Positions 24,138 through 32,555 of a DNA stretch of 64,000 nucleotides are shown piece by piece. Both the position numbers and the translations under genes were made by a program. Position 1 is the stretch's first letter, and every line of letters begins with the position of its first letter. The stretch comes from Bacillus sp. SB49 (GTDB lineage Bacteria; Bacillota; Bacilli; Bacillales; Halobacillaceae), in assembly GCF_000469135.2 (NCBI RefSeq), contig NZ_CP048117.1, positions 611,001 through 675,000 on the forward strand, written 5' to 3'. The notes beneath the pieces are model-generated. The model was not told the DNA's origin. It saw nothing but the letters and a program-made list of their open reading frames with translations, and did no database searches.

Positions 24138-25567
24138 TGAACTTTGAAACGATTATTGGACTAGAGGTCCACGTAGAATTGAAAACGAACTCTAAAATCT
24201 TCAGTCCGTCTCCGAACATGTTCGGGGATGATCCGAATACGAACATCAACCCGATCGACCTCGGGTACCCGGGTGTTCTGCCGGTACTGAACGAAGAAGC
24301 TGTCAACTTCGCTATGAAAGCAGCGATGGCACTCAACTGTGAAATCGCAACAGATACGAAGTTTGACCGCAAAAACTATTTCTACCCGGACAACCCGAAA
24401 GCCTACCAAATTTCTCAGTTTGATAAGCCGATCGGTGAGAACGGGTATATCGATATTGAAGTAGACGGTAAGAAGAAGCGGATCGGAATCACGCGCCTTC
24501 ATATGGAGGAAGATGCCGGCAAACTGACGCACAGCGACGATGGATATTCCCTTGTCGACTACAACCGTCAAGGTACACCGCTTGTCGAAATCGTTTCCGA
24601 GCCCGACATCCGCTCTCCGAAAGAGGCGTACGCCTACTTGGAAGCACTGAAGAACATCATCCAATATACAGGCGTTTCCGACTGTAAGATGGAAGAAGGT
24701 TCCCTTCGCTGTGATGCCAACTTGTCCATCCGCCCGATCGGACAGGAGCAATTTGGTACGAAAACCGAGCTTAAGAACCTGAACTCCTTCTCCTTCGTAC
24801 AAAAAGGTTTGGAATTCGAAGAGAAGCGCCAGCAGAAGGAACTGATGGCAGGTGGGGAAATCCTTCAGGAAACACGTCGCTATGACGAGCAGACGAAGGA
24901 AACGATCCTGATGCGTATCAAAGAAGGATCCGATGACTATCGCTACTTCCCGGAGCCGGACCTCGTTCCCCTTCACATCGACGAAGCATGGAAAGAGCGT
25001 ATCCGCGCGGAAATCCCTGAACTTCCGGATGCCCGTAAGAAGCGCTACATCGAGCAGCTGGAGCTTCCTGCCTACGATGCGATGGTCCTGACGAACAACA
25101 AAGAGCTTTCCGATTTCTTCGAAGAAACGATCGCTCAGGGAGCCGACGTCAAGCAGGCTTCCAACTGGTTGATGGGTGAAGTGTCTGCCTACATGAACAA
25201 GCATTATAAAGAGCTTTCTGATCTTGCTTTGACACCGGATTCTCTTGCGAAGATGATCCAGCTGATCGAAGACGGTACGATCTCTTCCAAGATTGCGAAG
25301 AAAGTCTTCAACGAACTTGTAGAAAACGGCGGCGAGCCGGAGAAGATCGTTAAAGAGAAAGGGCTTGTCCAAATTTCCGATGAAGGTCAACTGACGGAAA
25401 TCATCGTGAAGATTCTGGATAACAACCCTCAATCCATTGAAGACTTCAAGAACGGGAAAGACCGTGCCCTCGGCTTCCTTGTCGGTCAAGTGATGAAAGA
25501 AACAAAAGGACAGGCGAACCCGCCGATGGTCAACAAGATCATCCTTTCTGAAATGGAGAAGCGCTAA
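24137..25567 (+). CDS. gatB: Asp/Glu-tRNA amidotransferase subunit B
   Basis: 476 residues. The kinase-like core that activates the tRNA-bound carboxylate: [12 protein letters not shown] and [15 protein letters not shown], the [20 protein letters not shown] signature, [27 protein letters not shown], and the C-terminal helical/YqeY-like tail ([32 protein letters not shown]) that binds the tRNA. A stem-loop terminator follows. Confidence 0.96.
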   Translation: MNFETIIGLEVHVELKTNSKIFSPSPNMFGDDPNTNINPIDLGYPGVLPVLNEEAVNFAMKAAMALNCEIATDTKFDRKNYFYPDNPKAYQISQFDKPIGENGYIDIEVDGKKKRIGITRLHMEEDAGKLTHSDDGYSLVDYNRQGTPLVEIVSEPDIRSPKEAYAYLEALKNIIQYTGVSDCKMEEGSLRCDANLSIRPIGQEQFGTKTELKNLNSFSFVQKGLEFEEKRQQKELMAGGEILQETRRYDEQTKETILMRIKEGSDDYRYFPEPDLVPLHIDEAWKERIRAEIPELPDARKKRYIEQLELPAYDAMVLTNNKELSDFFEETIAQGADVKQASNWLMGEVSAYMNKHYKELSDLALTPDSLAKMIQLIEDGTISSKIAKKVFNELVENGGEPEKIVKEKGLVQISDEGQLTEIIVKILDNNPQSIEDFKNGKDRALGFLVGQVMKETKGQANPPMVNKIILSEMEKR

Positions 25568-25583
25568 AGCCATATAGAAGGAA

Positions 25584-25617
25584 GAAAGCACGCACCGGAC
25601 GGCGAGTGCGTGCTTTC
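25584..25617 (+). terminator. Hairpin after gatB
   Basis: GAAAGCACGCAC / GTGCGTGCTTTC, a perfect 12-bp stem. The T tract is short (part of the stem), so termination efficiency is uncertain. Confidence 0.65.
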
Positions 25618-25720
25618 GTATGACTTGGGACATCCAGTCATATACTAGAAAAACAGTTTGCAAAAAGAGGAAAACAAGCTATGATGATAATTGGAGCAAT
25701 CTGGATGAGGGGGTCAAAAC

Positions 25721-26626
25721 ATGAAACGTGCCCGAATAATTTATAACCCGACCTCTGGAAGAGAAGTCATACGCAAGGTTCTCCCGGACATCCTGCAACG
25801 ATTCGAACAAGCCGGATACGAAACCTCCGCCCATGCGACGACCTGTGCAGGTGACGCGATCAATGCCGCGAAGTACTGCGTCGAACAAAAATTCGATGTA
25901 GTCGTGGCAGCGGGTGGAGACGGAACCATCAACGAAGTCATCAATGGACTAGCCGAACAAGAACATAAACCGAAGCTCGGCATCATTCCAGTCGGGACGA
26001 CCAACGATTTTGCACGTGCACTGCACATACCTAGAAACGTTCATAAAGCGGTCGACATCATTTTGGAGGATTATACCCATCCATTGGATATCGGGCGCGT
26101 CAACGATCATTACTTCATGAACATTGCCGGTGGAGGGAAAATCACCGAAATCAGCTATGAAGTACCAAGCAAGCTGAAGACGATGCTCGGTCAGCTCGCC
26201 TACTACTTGAAAGGGATCGAAATGCTGCCATCCATCCGTCCGACCCGTGTCGAGATGGAATACGACGGCAAATGGTACGAAGGCGAGATCATGCTCTTCC
26301 TCGTCAGCAACACCAATTCCGTCGGCGGGCTCGAGAAGCTTGCGCCGGCCGCCCGTATGGATGACGGTCTTTTCGATCTGATGATCATTGAAAAAATGAA
26401 CATTGCAGAATTCGTACGGCTCGCAACTCTTGCGATCCAAGGGAATCACCTCAACCATCCGAAGTTTGTCCACCTCACCGCCAGCCGCGTGAAGGTGAAG
26501 ACGGACGAGAAGATGCAGTTGAATATCGACGGGGAATTTGGCGGATTATTGCCCGGGGAATTTGTCAATTTATACCGTCACTTGGATTTCTTCGTGCCTG
26601 AACAGCATTTCAAGACGGAGGAATAA
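25721..26626 (+). CDS. dagK: Diacylglycerol kinase DagK (YerQ type)
   Basis: 301-residue soluble lipid kinase that returns diacylglycerol to phosphatidic acid. Catalytic domain motifs: RIIYNPTSGRE at the start, the nucleotide loop VVAAGGDGTINEVINGL (residues about 60-77) and GIIPVGTTNDFARAL; C-terminal beta-sandwich with LVSNTNSVGGLEKLAP and MQLNIDGEFGG. Gene order gatCAB - dagK - rlmCD is as in B. subtilis, minus yerO/yerP. Confidence 0.94.
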   Translation: MKRARIIYNPTSGREVIRKVLPDILQRFEQAGYETSAHATTCAGDAINAAKYCVEQKFDVVVAAGGDGTINEVINGLAEQEHKPKLGIIPVGTTNDFARALHIPRNVHKAVDIILEDYTHPLDIGRVNDHYFMNIAGGGKITEISYEVPSKLKTMLGQLAYYLKGIEMLPSIRPTRVEMEYDGKWYEGEIMLFLVSNTNSVGGLEKLAPAARMDDGLFDLMIIEKMNIAEFVRLATLAIQGNHLNHPKFVHLTASRVKVKTDEKMQLNIDGEFGGLLPGEFVNLYRHLDFFVPEQHFKTEE

Positions 26627-26630
26627 TAGG

Positions 26631-26662
26631 AAGCGCTACTGTATAAAGCAGTGGCGCTTTTT
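26631..26662 (+). terminator. Terminator after dagK
   Basis: AAGCGCTACTG / CAGTGGCGCTT stem with one wobble pair and TATAAAG loop, then T tract. Confidence 0.82.
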
Positions 26663-26739
26663 CCATGTTGAATGAAGGTCGGTGTATCTCTGGGAATTTC
26701 AGTTGGAAGAGAGAGCATTTCCCGGGACATGAATGGATG

Positions 26740-26828
26740 CATAAGTCCATCGACGGCGAAAAGGAAGAGCGCTTTTCTCCATCAATGTTCTTATGCTTGT
26801 CGCAGCTATCAGGGCGACTCCGCACTTA
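26740..26828. repeat. Palindromic intergenic repeat, copy 1
   Basis: An 89-base unit that recurs at 26864-26952 with about six differences. The first 56 bases form nested inverted repeats: CATAAG...CTTATG outside, then an imperfect CATCGA...TCAATG, then GAAAAG...CTTTTC, separated by small internal loops. The rest contains GTCGC...GCGAC. Between the copies lies GGCTGCGTCGCCCAGCTG, another hairpin-prone piece. This looks like a REP/BIME-type element; no protein is implied although the stretch is open in one frame. Confidence 0.8.
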
Positions 26829-26863
26829 GTGTTATCCGGCTGCGTCGCCCAGCTGCTCGAGGT

Positions 26864-26952
26864 CATAAGTCCATTGACGGCGAAAAGGAAGAGCACTTTT
26901 CTCCATCAATGTTCTTATGCTTGTCGCAGCTCCCAGGGCGACTCCGCACTTA
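26864..26952. repeat. Palindromic intergenic repeat, copy 2
   Basis: Second, same-orientation copy of the unit at 26740-26828. Here the middle arms are perfect: CATTGA pairs with TCAATG. It ends about 50 bases before the rlmCD start, so a transcript of rlmCD from upstream would carry both hairpins. Confidence 0.8.
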
Positions 26953-27004
26953 ATGGTCAGATATGATAAACTACGTATAGAATATAGAAAAAAAGGACGG
27001 ATGA

Positions 27005-28390
27005 ATGATGGCGAAAGTGAAACCGCCGGTTGAGAAGAATGAGACAGTCGAGCTTACGTTTGAGGATTTGACGCATGAGGGGAACGGGGTCGGCAAAGTG
27101 GACGGCTATCCTCTGTTTGTTCCCTATGGTCTTCCGGGTGAGACGGCAACGGTCAAGGTCGTCAAAGTGAAAAAGAACTTCGGATTCGGAAAGATTCTTG
27201 AAGTGAAAGAAGCAAGTGAAGACAGAGTGGAACCTCCATGTGATGTTTTCTATCAGTGCGGCGGGTGCCAGCTTCAGCACATGAGTTATCAAATGCAGCT
27301 GGACATGAAGCAGAAGCAGGTCAAAGATAACATGAAGAAGATCGGACACCTGGAGCACGTACCGGTGCATCCGACAATCGGTATGGAAGATCCGTGGCGC
27401 TACCGCAACAAAGTCCAGATTCCAGTCGGCCAGAAGGAAGACGGGCAACTGATGACAGGCTTTTATCAGAAGCGAAGCCATAACATCATCGATATGGACA
27501 CATGTCTGATTCAGGATGAAGTGAATGACCGGATGGTTGAAACGGTACGCCGTATCGCTTCCAGATACGGAATCGATGCCTACGATGAACAGACGCACCG
27601 CGGCGTACTTCGTCACATCATGGTCCGGACGGGGCAGACGACGAAGGACATTATGATCGTGATCGTCACGAAGACGAAGAAACTTCCTCACAAAGAAAAA
27701 ATCGTAGACGAAATCCGCGATGCGTTCCCGAATGTAAAATCAATCGTCCACAACATCAACAGTGCAAAGACGAATGTCATTTTAGGAAGAGAAACGAACG
27801 TACTATGGGGAGAAGAATACATCTACGATACGATCGGAGATATCCGTTTTATGATTTCCCCGAAATCGTTTTACCAGGTCAACCCGACCCAGACGAAGAC
27901 GTTGTACGACCAGGCACTTTCTTATGCCGACCTGCGTGGTGGAGAAACGGTCATCGATGCCTACTGTGGAATCGGAACTATTTCCTTATTCCTCGCCCAG
28001 AAGGCAGAGAAGGTGTATGGAGTGGAAATCGTTCCGGAAGCCGTGGAAGACGCGAAGAAGAACGCCCGTCTGAACAAGATGGACAACGCCGAATTCTTCG
28101 TCGGGGAAGCAGAGAAGCTCATGCCGTGGTGGCGTAATCAAGGCCTTCGTCCGGACGTCATCGTCGTCGACCCTCCGCGTAAAGGCTGTGATGAGCAGCT
28201 TCTGAAAGCGATGCTCGACATGGAGCCGGAGCGGATCGTGTATGTATCCTGTAATCCGTCTACGCTTGCGCGTGATCTGCGGGTGCTGGAAGACGGTGGT
28301 TATGAAACGAAGGAAGTGCAGCCGGTCGATATGTTCCCGCAGACGAGTCACGTGGAGTGCTGTGTGTGGTTAGAAAAGCCTAAAGTTTAA
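27005..28390 (+). CDS. rlmCD: 23S rRNA (uracil-5-)-methyltransferase RlmCD, with its C-terminus replaced by element DNA
   Basis: 461-residue SAM-dependent RNA m5U methyltransferase of the RumA/TrmA family. N-terminal TRAM domain ([18 protein letters not shown]), four-cysteine Fe-S site ([17 protein letters not shown] plus a later Cys), SAM-binding [16 protein letters not shown], and catalytic [14 protein letters not shown]. The end [11 protein letters not shown] is the conserved motif in which the element's attachment core lies: after HVEC the natural tail (VTWLEKKVSN, left at 47625-47659) is replaced by CVWLEKPKV encoded partly by the element. The enzyme therefore stays full length. ATGATG start with AAGGACGG upstream. 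Confidence 0.93.
   Translation: MMAKVKPPVEKNETVELTFEDLTHEGNGVGKVDGYPLFVPYGLPGETATVKVVKVKKNFGFGKILEVKEASEDRVEPPCDVFYQCGGCQLQHMSYQMQLDMKQKQVKDNMKKIGHLEHVPVHPTIGMEDPWRYRNKVQIPVGQKEDGQLMTGFYQKRSHNIIDMDTCLIQDEVNDRMVETVRRIASRYGIDAYDEQTHRGVLRHIMVRTGQTTKDIMIVIVTKTKKLPHKEKIVDEIRDAFPNVKSIVHNINSAKTNVILGRETNVLWGEEYIYDTIGDIRFMISPKSFYQVNPTQTKTLYDQALSYADLRGGETVIDAYCGIGTISLFLAQKAEKVYGVEIVPEAVEDAKKNARLNKMDNAEFFVGEAEKLMPWWRNQGLRPDVIVVDPPRKGCDEQLLKAMLDMEPERIVYVSCNPSTLARDLRVLEDGGYETKEVQPVDMFPQTSHVECCVWLEKPKV
28343..28359 (+). repeat. attL core (direct repeat)
   Basis: ACGAGTCACGTGGAGTG, identical to 47611-47627. It encodes TSHVE in the rlmCD frame. Flanking bases differ immediately on both sides. Confidence 0.88.
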
Positions 28391-29864
28391 GCAGACGAGG
28401 GCCCGAGAATTTATAAAAGATTCTCGGGCTTCCGTCTGCTTTTATTTCTATTCGTTCAATTAATCGATGCAAGAGCTCAGGGCTTAGTACATTTAGATTC
28501 ATTATTTCTTGGATGTGTGTAAGAATCGCTTTAAATTTGGCTTCATCGTTTTCATGTGTATGTGTCTCGTTTAAGAATTCAAGTTCAGTCATGACTTCAC
28601 TTATCTCATTCGACGTTATTTCATAAGTAAGTTGGTAATCATCTTCGCTAATGATTCCATCTACATGACTGACAATCAACTTAGCTTTTCTTTCTTTTAA
28701 TCCTGTTAGTTTTTTCTCAAGCCTATTTATATGAGCTTTTTTCTTTTGATTTGCATGTTTGAATTTATCGTTTATTTTCTTGCTTAAGGACGACCCATCA
28801 TTGTTACCAGCTAGCTTTTTAATATCTTGAAGTATAGCAGCCTTCAACTGGTCTTCTTTAACATAATGAGAAAGGCATGCTTTAGCTCCAAGCTTATTAT
28901 ATTCACCACATACGTAACCATTTCTGTTCTTCTTATAATGCATGCTTTTGCCACAATCAGCGCAATACGCTGTATTCGTGAACAAATGTTTTTCATGACT
29001 TGGTCGTTTCCGCCTTCGAGCTTTCATTAAACCTTGAACTACATCAAAGTCTTCTTTTGAAATAATACTTGGATGGACGTTGGGAACAACAATATAATCA
29101 TCATGGTTTTTCTGCTCTCTAATTTTGCTTGTAACGCTCTTGGTAGTGGTTCTTCCTTGAACTAAATCACCAGTATAATTCGGATTAGAAAGTATACTCC
29201 TTACGCTGGATCCATTCCAACGATTAGTCGCATTTCTCTTATTAGCAACTTGAGAGGGAGATGGTATCTCTTCGTTATACAAGTCTTTGGCAATTCGGTC
29301 GAAGCCTTTTCCAGATATATAATCACGGTATATTCTCTTCACTATGGAGGGGGTGCTATCGTTTCTTATTGTTAGTTTTCCTTCATTCAGAGTGTAACCA
29401 TATGGCGGGACGGATCCTTTGTAAACCCCCTTCTTAGCTCTATTTATTAAGGCTGTTTTAACTCTGTCACTGGTCCTTTGAGATTCTTGTTCATACATCC
29501 AAGCGTAGAGACCAAACATATGGTTATTACCTTCAAGGGTGTTTACCGCATTATCTAGGGTAATAATGTGGACCCTGCTTCTCTCAGCTATATCTTTTAT
29601 CTCATAAGAAAGTCCACCATTACGTGCAAAACGAGATAATTCTTTTGCTAGCATGACGTCAAATTTGTTCTGTTTAGCGTCCGCAATTAGCTTTTGAAGC
29701 TGCTCCCTTTTTTCCGTTGTTCCACTTTCTATATCGACATATATTGCTTCTAAATCCCATCCTTTATCGGATAAATATTGAATGAAAAGCTCTTTTTGGT
29801 TCTCTAGAGACTGTTTCTGCTCTAGTTTATCAGTAGATACTCTTATATAAACTGCACATCTCAT
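28380..29864 (-). CDS. Large serine recombinase (site-specific integrase)
   Basis: 494 residues. N-terminal resolvase catalytic domain: AVYIRVSTD with nucleophile Ser10, [25 protein letters not shown] and the [10 protein letters not shown] helix. Then the recombinase domain ([32 protein letters not shown]), a zinc ribbon (YCADCGKSM...CGEYNK..KACLSH) and a coiled coil near residues 370-420. Its stop is only 20 bases from the attL core, the usual position for an integrase. It overlaps the last codons of rlmCD on the opposite strand. Its start overlaps the stop of the 50-residue ORF upstream. Confidence 0.94.
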   Translation of the reverse strand: MRCAVYIRVSTDKLEQKQSLENQKELFIQYLSDKGWDLEAIYVDIESGTTEKREQLQKLIADAKQNKFDVMLAKELSRFARNGGLSYEIKDIAERSRVHIITLDNAVNTLEGNNHMFGLYAWMYEQESQRTSDRVKTALINRAKKGVYKGSVPPYGYTLNEGKLTIRNDSTPSIVKRIYRDYISGKGFDRIAKDLYNEEIPSPSQVANKRNATNRWNGSSVRSILSNPNYTGDLVQGRTTTKSVTSKIREQKNHDDYIVVPNVHPSIISKEDFDVVQGLMKARRRKRPSHEKHLFTNTAYCADCGKSMHYKKNRNGYVCGEYNKLGAKACLSHYVKEDQLKAAILQDIKKLAGNNDGSSLSKKINDKFKHANQKKKAHINRLEKKLTGLKERKAKLIVSHVDGIISEDDYQLTYEITSNEISEVMTELEFLNETHTHENDEAKFKAILTHIQEIMNLNVLSPELLHRLIERIEIKADGSPRIFYKFSGPRLLKL

Positions 29865-30013
29865 TGGATTTCCTCCTTCGGAGATGTAGCAGTGTTCACC
29901 TTACCTAGATCATAATCTTGGGATACGATAGTGTCAATTTTCTCAATAAAGTAAGACTGAAGCATATCTTCGACAGTATGATCACTACTTGCAAAAATTC
30001 TTTCTACTTTCAT
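29861..30013 (-). CDS. Small acidic protein (50 aa) coupled to the serine recombinase
   Basis: ATG at 30013 with AGGAGGAATAGCT in front. Encodes MKVERIFASSDHTVEDML, then QSYFIEKIDTIVSQ, ending KEEIQ. Its TGA overlaps the recombinase ATG as ATGA, and the recombinase ribosome binding site (GAAGGAGGA) lies in its last codons. I recall similar small ORFs in front of serine recombinases in Bacillus elements, without known function. A directionality factor or a purely translational leader are both possible. Confidence 0.65.
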   Translation of the reverse strand: MKVERIFASSDHTVEDMLQSYFIEKIDTIVSQDYDLGKVNTATSPKEEIQ

Positions 30014-30650
30014 AGCTATTCCTCCTATTTTGGAGGCCCGGACCTTAATATAAAAAGATATCTTTTATCGTAAATATTCTTAAGTAATCTCAGCTGATTT
30101 CTAATTCTTATTATAATTAACCAGGCTTAAAAGAGCGATGTTACTCAGTTGAAATCTAATAGAATCTCAGTAGGATAATACATAGTGTGTGTCTCCAATT
30201 CTACTTAAAGCATAAAAATGCTTCTATTTAAGAGGTTTCATTAAAAATACCTATTATTTTGATAAATTTATAAAAAAATTTGTGGGGTAGTACCTTATGT
30301 GTAAGTCGGTAAACGTCTGCGTTTTACGCCCCACCCCCCTTAAAAGATTGTTAAGTTAACTGAACAAAAGCTGTGAGCTAACTTGATCCAATAAACAGCC
30401 TCTCCTAGGGAATTGCATTATCGTGATATTGCACATGTCACTTATGGACTGGTGTATTACACCTCATCCTGGATAGTTCTCTAGCAGAACTCCTTTTTTC
30501 TTATAATAGATCATTTAGTTTCAACGGACGTTCATGGGTAATGCACTTATTTAAAAAGTGGGAAAAAGCGTGAGCAACACAAGAAGTTTTTGGTATTATG
30601 ACGCAGGAAAATATACCCTCTTGTCGAAATTATTCGATAGGAGGGATTAC
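30014..30650. other. AT-rich intergenic stretch within the element
   Basis: No convincing gene. It contains an odd GC-richer patch at about 30290-30348, with GTAAACG/CGTTTTAC arms around TCTG followed by CCCCACCCCCCTT, and an intrinsic-terminator-like hairpin at 30475-30499 (AGTTCT/AGAACT then T6). An open frame from 30558 runs into the next gene, but has no ribosome binding site. Confidence 0.5.
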
Positions 30651-31127
30651 ATGCCGGTATGGATGCAAGTTATTAGCTTCATTTTATCCATAGTGGGTAC
30701 GGTTTTTGGTGGATACGCTCTAGTGCTAAATCATCAGAGAACCAAGATAACTAAGACAAAGGAAAATGAAAGATTAACTAATAAGAGGAAGGCGTCATTT
30801 GCCATCAGTAGAGACAAGGAAATACGGGTGAAGCGAGACCGTGATGTGTTTATTTTAAAAAACACTGGCGAAGCAGAGGCGAGGAATTTGACAATTTCAT
30901 TTTATATTCACTCTGAAAAAGGCAAAAGCATTAACAGCAGTACGCCTGAAAATGAGAAAACTTTAGTGAATGTATTACTTCATAAGATCCCTGACAAAAT
31001 CAATTCGAATCAGGTGACGAAAACTACAATGATTATGCATGCTGGACAGGCACCTCCATTTGAAGTGGTTTTAAAATGGGAAGACGATCACTCCTCAAAA
31101 AATGAGCTGAAGGAAATTCTACAGTAA
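30651..31127 (+). CDS. Membrane-anchored hypothetical protein (158 aa)
   Basis: Not recognised. I start it at the ATG at 30651, which has AGGAGGG 7 bases upstream, instead of a GTG at 30558. MPVWMQVISFILSIVGTVFGGYALVL forms one N-terminal transmembrane segment, followed by a basic linker (KITKTKENERLTNKRK) and a beta-rich domain (FILKNTGEAEARNLTISFYIHSE; PFEVVLKWEDD) that could be an Ig-like sandwich facing the cytoplasm. A terminator-like hairpin at 31145-31170 separates it from the next operon, so it may not belong to that system. Confidence 0.7.
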   Translation: MPVWMQVISFILSIVGTVFGGYALVLNHQRTKITKTKENERLTNKRKASFAISRDKEIRVKRDRDVFILKNTGEAEARNLTISFYIHSEKGKSINSSTPENEKTLVNVLLHKIPDKINSNQVTKTTMIMHAGQAPPFEVVLKWEDDHSSKNELKEILQ

Positions 31128-31144
31128 AATAAGATCTAGATGAG

Positions 31145-31170
31145 GCACTCCATTGTGAGTTGCTTTTTTA
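31145..31170 (+). terminator. Terminator after the membrane-anchored protein gene
   Basis: GCACTC / GAGTTGC stem with one bulge, then six T. Confidence 0.6.
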
Positions 31171-31206
31171 TATGTAAGGGAATTTGATTGAAGGAGGTGG
31201 TTCACC

Positions 31207-31278
31207 TTGAAGGATGAAACCTTAACTGAAAGACAATTGAATAATTCAAAAGTGAGGAGAGTTCCATGGATGAAATAA
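31207..31278 (+). CDS. Possible 23-aa leader peptide ORF of the McrB-like operon
   Basis: TTG start behind a perfect GAAGGAGGTG at spacing 6. Encodes MKDETLTERQLNNSKVRRVPWMK and overlaps the first 13 bases of the next gene in another frame. The strong ribosome binding site is the main argument. Could be a coupling leader; no homology known. Confidence 0.35.
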   Translation: MKDETLTERQLNNSKVRRVPWMK

Positions 31279-32555
31279 GGACGTTAGTGAAGGCGCTTAC
31301 GAAGGCAGAAGCTGCAACCATTGTGCAGAAGTTCAACATAAAAGTGCATGGGTTTCAGAAGAACTTCAGTCGAGCACCAGAAGAGATGTTGAAGAATTTT
31401 ATTATTAAAGAGTTGAAGGCTGGTGCCAAGCCGAAAGCAAACAACAAACGGAAAGGTAAAAAGTACACAACGGTTCAGGAAGTATTTAAGTTCATCAGTG
31501 CATCGTTCATTAATGATCATCCAGAGGTCGAAGAGATGTCAGTGGAAGATTTAGCACTAAAGTTAGAAATGGACTATAAATTTTCAAAAGGAGCGATCCT
31601 ATCCGTCATATATACCCAGTTTCCTGATACCTATCAAGAGCATAAAGAGGTTCTGGAAAGAAACGTAGAGGAAGGTAAATCGTTGTTGGACGGCATAGTA
31701 AAGCAAATGTCTTCCGAAGAAAAAATGGAGATGTTGAGAGAAGAGTTCTCCCAAGAAGAGTATATATATGAGCGATTGAAAACTTACGTTGAGAAATCAA
31801 AAGAAATAATAGGCGATAAACGGTACGAAGAATTCAAACAGAGCGTTAATCGAGAAGGTGAGGCTAGCTTTGCAAATGAAGTGTCATCGACTCCTAAAAG
31901 CCAAAGGCAATATCCTGTACTGGCTTTTTTAATGGAAAATAATCGCTACAAGGATGAGAGATATAAAGATTTTCTGATGTATGTAGAGCGATGGTTTGAA
32001 AGCAAAAAAGATGAGGATAATGGCTTTGCTTTATCTGTTATGGAAGAAGAGGCGGAAAGCTTCCGAAAACAGTCTGATGAAATGCAAAAAGAGTTAGATC
32101 AACTTTGTTCTGTTGATGAGAAGAATGACGATTTGACTTTTTTCTTGCAAGAGAAGGAAAAAGAAAACCAAGAATTACGAGATCGACTCATTGATCTATC
32201 TGATTGTCAAAGCATCAACAAGCCGTTCATTGATTACTTCCAAAGGTTATTAAGGAGTAGAGGTGCAGTTATTGTCACAAACGACCGAGAGCTGTTTACA
32301 GGAACGGAATTGATTGGTTATGTCGAGAGTTTAGAGACGTTCCACCAACATAAGAGGATGAAGGATGTGGCGAGGTACAAGAACAAATTGGTTCTTATAT
32401 CTAGAGCTGCTTTTTCTACAAGTGCGAAATGGTTGGTGACTAAAAGGTATCTAGAGAATAACGGAATACATTATTACGAGTTATCTGGATATGACTTAAG
32501 CGAATATTTAAACCAAATTGTGGATTACCTCCACAGAGAGAGGGTGCGAACTTAA
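31266..32555 (+). CDS. Uncharacterised coiled-coil protein, first gene of the McrB/DUF2357 operon
   Basis: 429 residues; I do not recognise a family. An N-terminal helical part (RTLVKALTKAEAATIVQKF, KNFIIKELKAG) is followed by a lysine-rich linker, a helical middle with long charged helices (about residues 150-205), a predicted coiled coil (about 255-310, EEEAESFRKQSDEMQKEL, FLQEKEKENQELRDRL) and a C-terminal alpha/beta domain that starts at about residue 330 (GAVIVTNDRELFTGTELIGY...LVLISRAAFSTSAKWLV...NGIHYYELSGYDLSEYL), alternating strands and helices like a small Rossmann-type sensor. Stop overlaps the next ATG (TAATG). AGGAGAG upstream. Confidence 0.8.
   Translation: MDEIRTLVKALTKAEAATIVQKFNIKVHGFQKNFSRAPEEMLKNFIIKELKAGAKPKANNKRKGKKYTTVQEVFKFISASFINDHPEVEEMSVEDLALKLEMDYKFSKGAILSVIYTQFPDTYQEHKEVLERNVEEGKSLLDGIVKQMSSEEKMEMLREEFSQEEYIYERLKTYVEKSKEIIGDKRYEEFKQSVNREGEASFANEVSSTPKSQRQYPVLAFLMENNRYKDERYKDFLMYVERWFESKKDEDNGFALSVMEEEAESFRKQSDEMQKELDQLCSVDEKNDDLTFFLQEKEKENQELRDRLIDLSDCQSINKPFIDYFQRLLRSRGAVIVTNDRELFTGTELIGYVESLETFHQHKRMKDVARYKNKLVLISRAAFSTSAKWLVTKRYLENNGIHYYELSGYDLSEYLNQIVDYLHRERVRT

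Noticed and set aside
26672-26953. 93-codon frame through the intergenic repeats
   Set aside because: The frame is a by-product of the two palindromic repeats; the two halves repeat the same DNA in different frames.
30558-30650. GTG start 31 codons upstream for the membrane-anchored protein
   Set aside because: No ribosome binding site; the ATG at 30651 has AGGAGGG at ideal spacing and places the membrane segment at the N-terminus.
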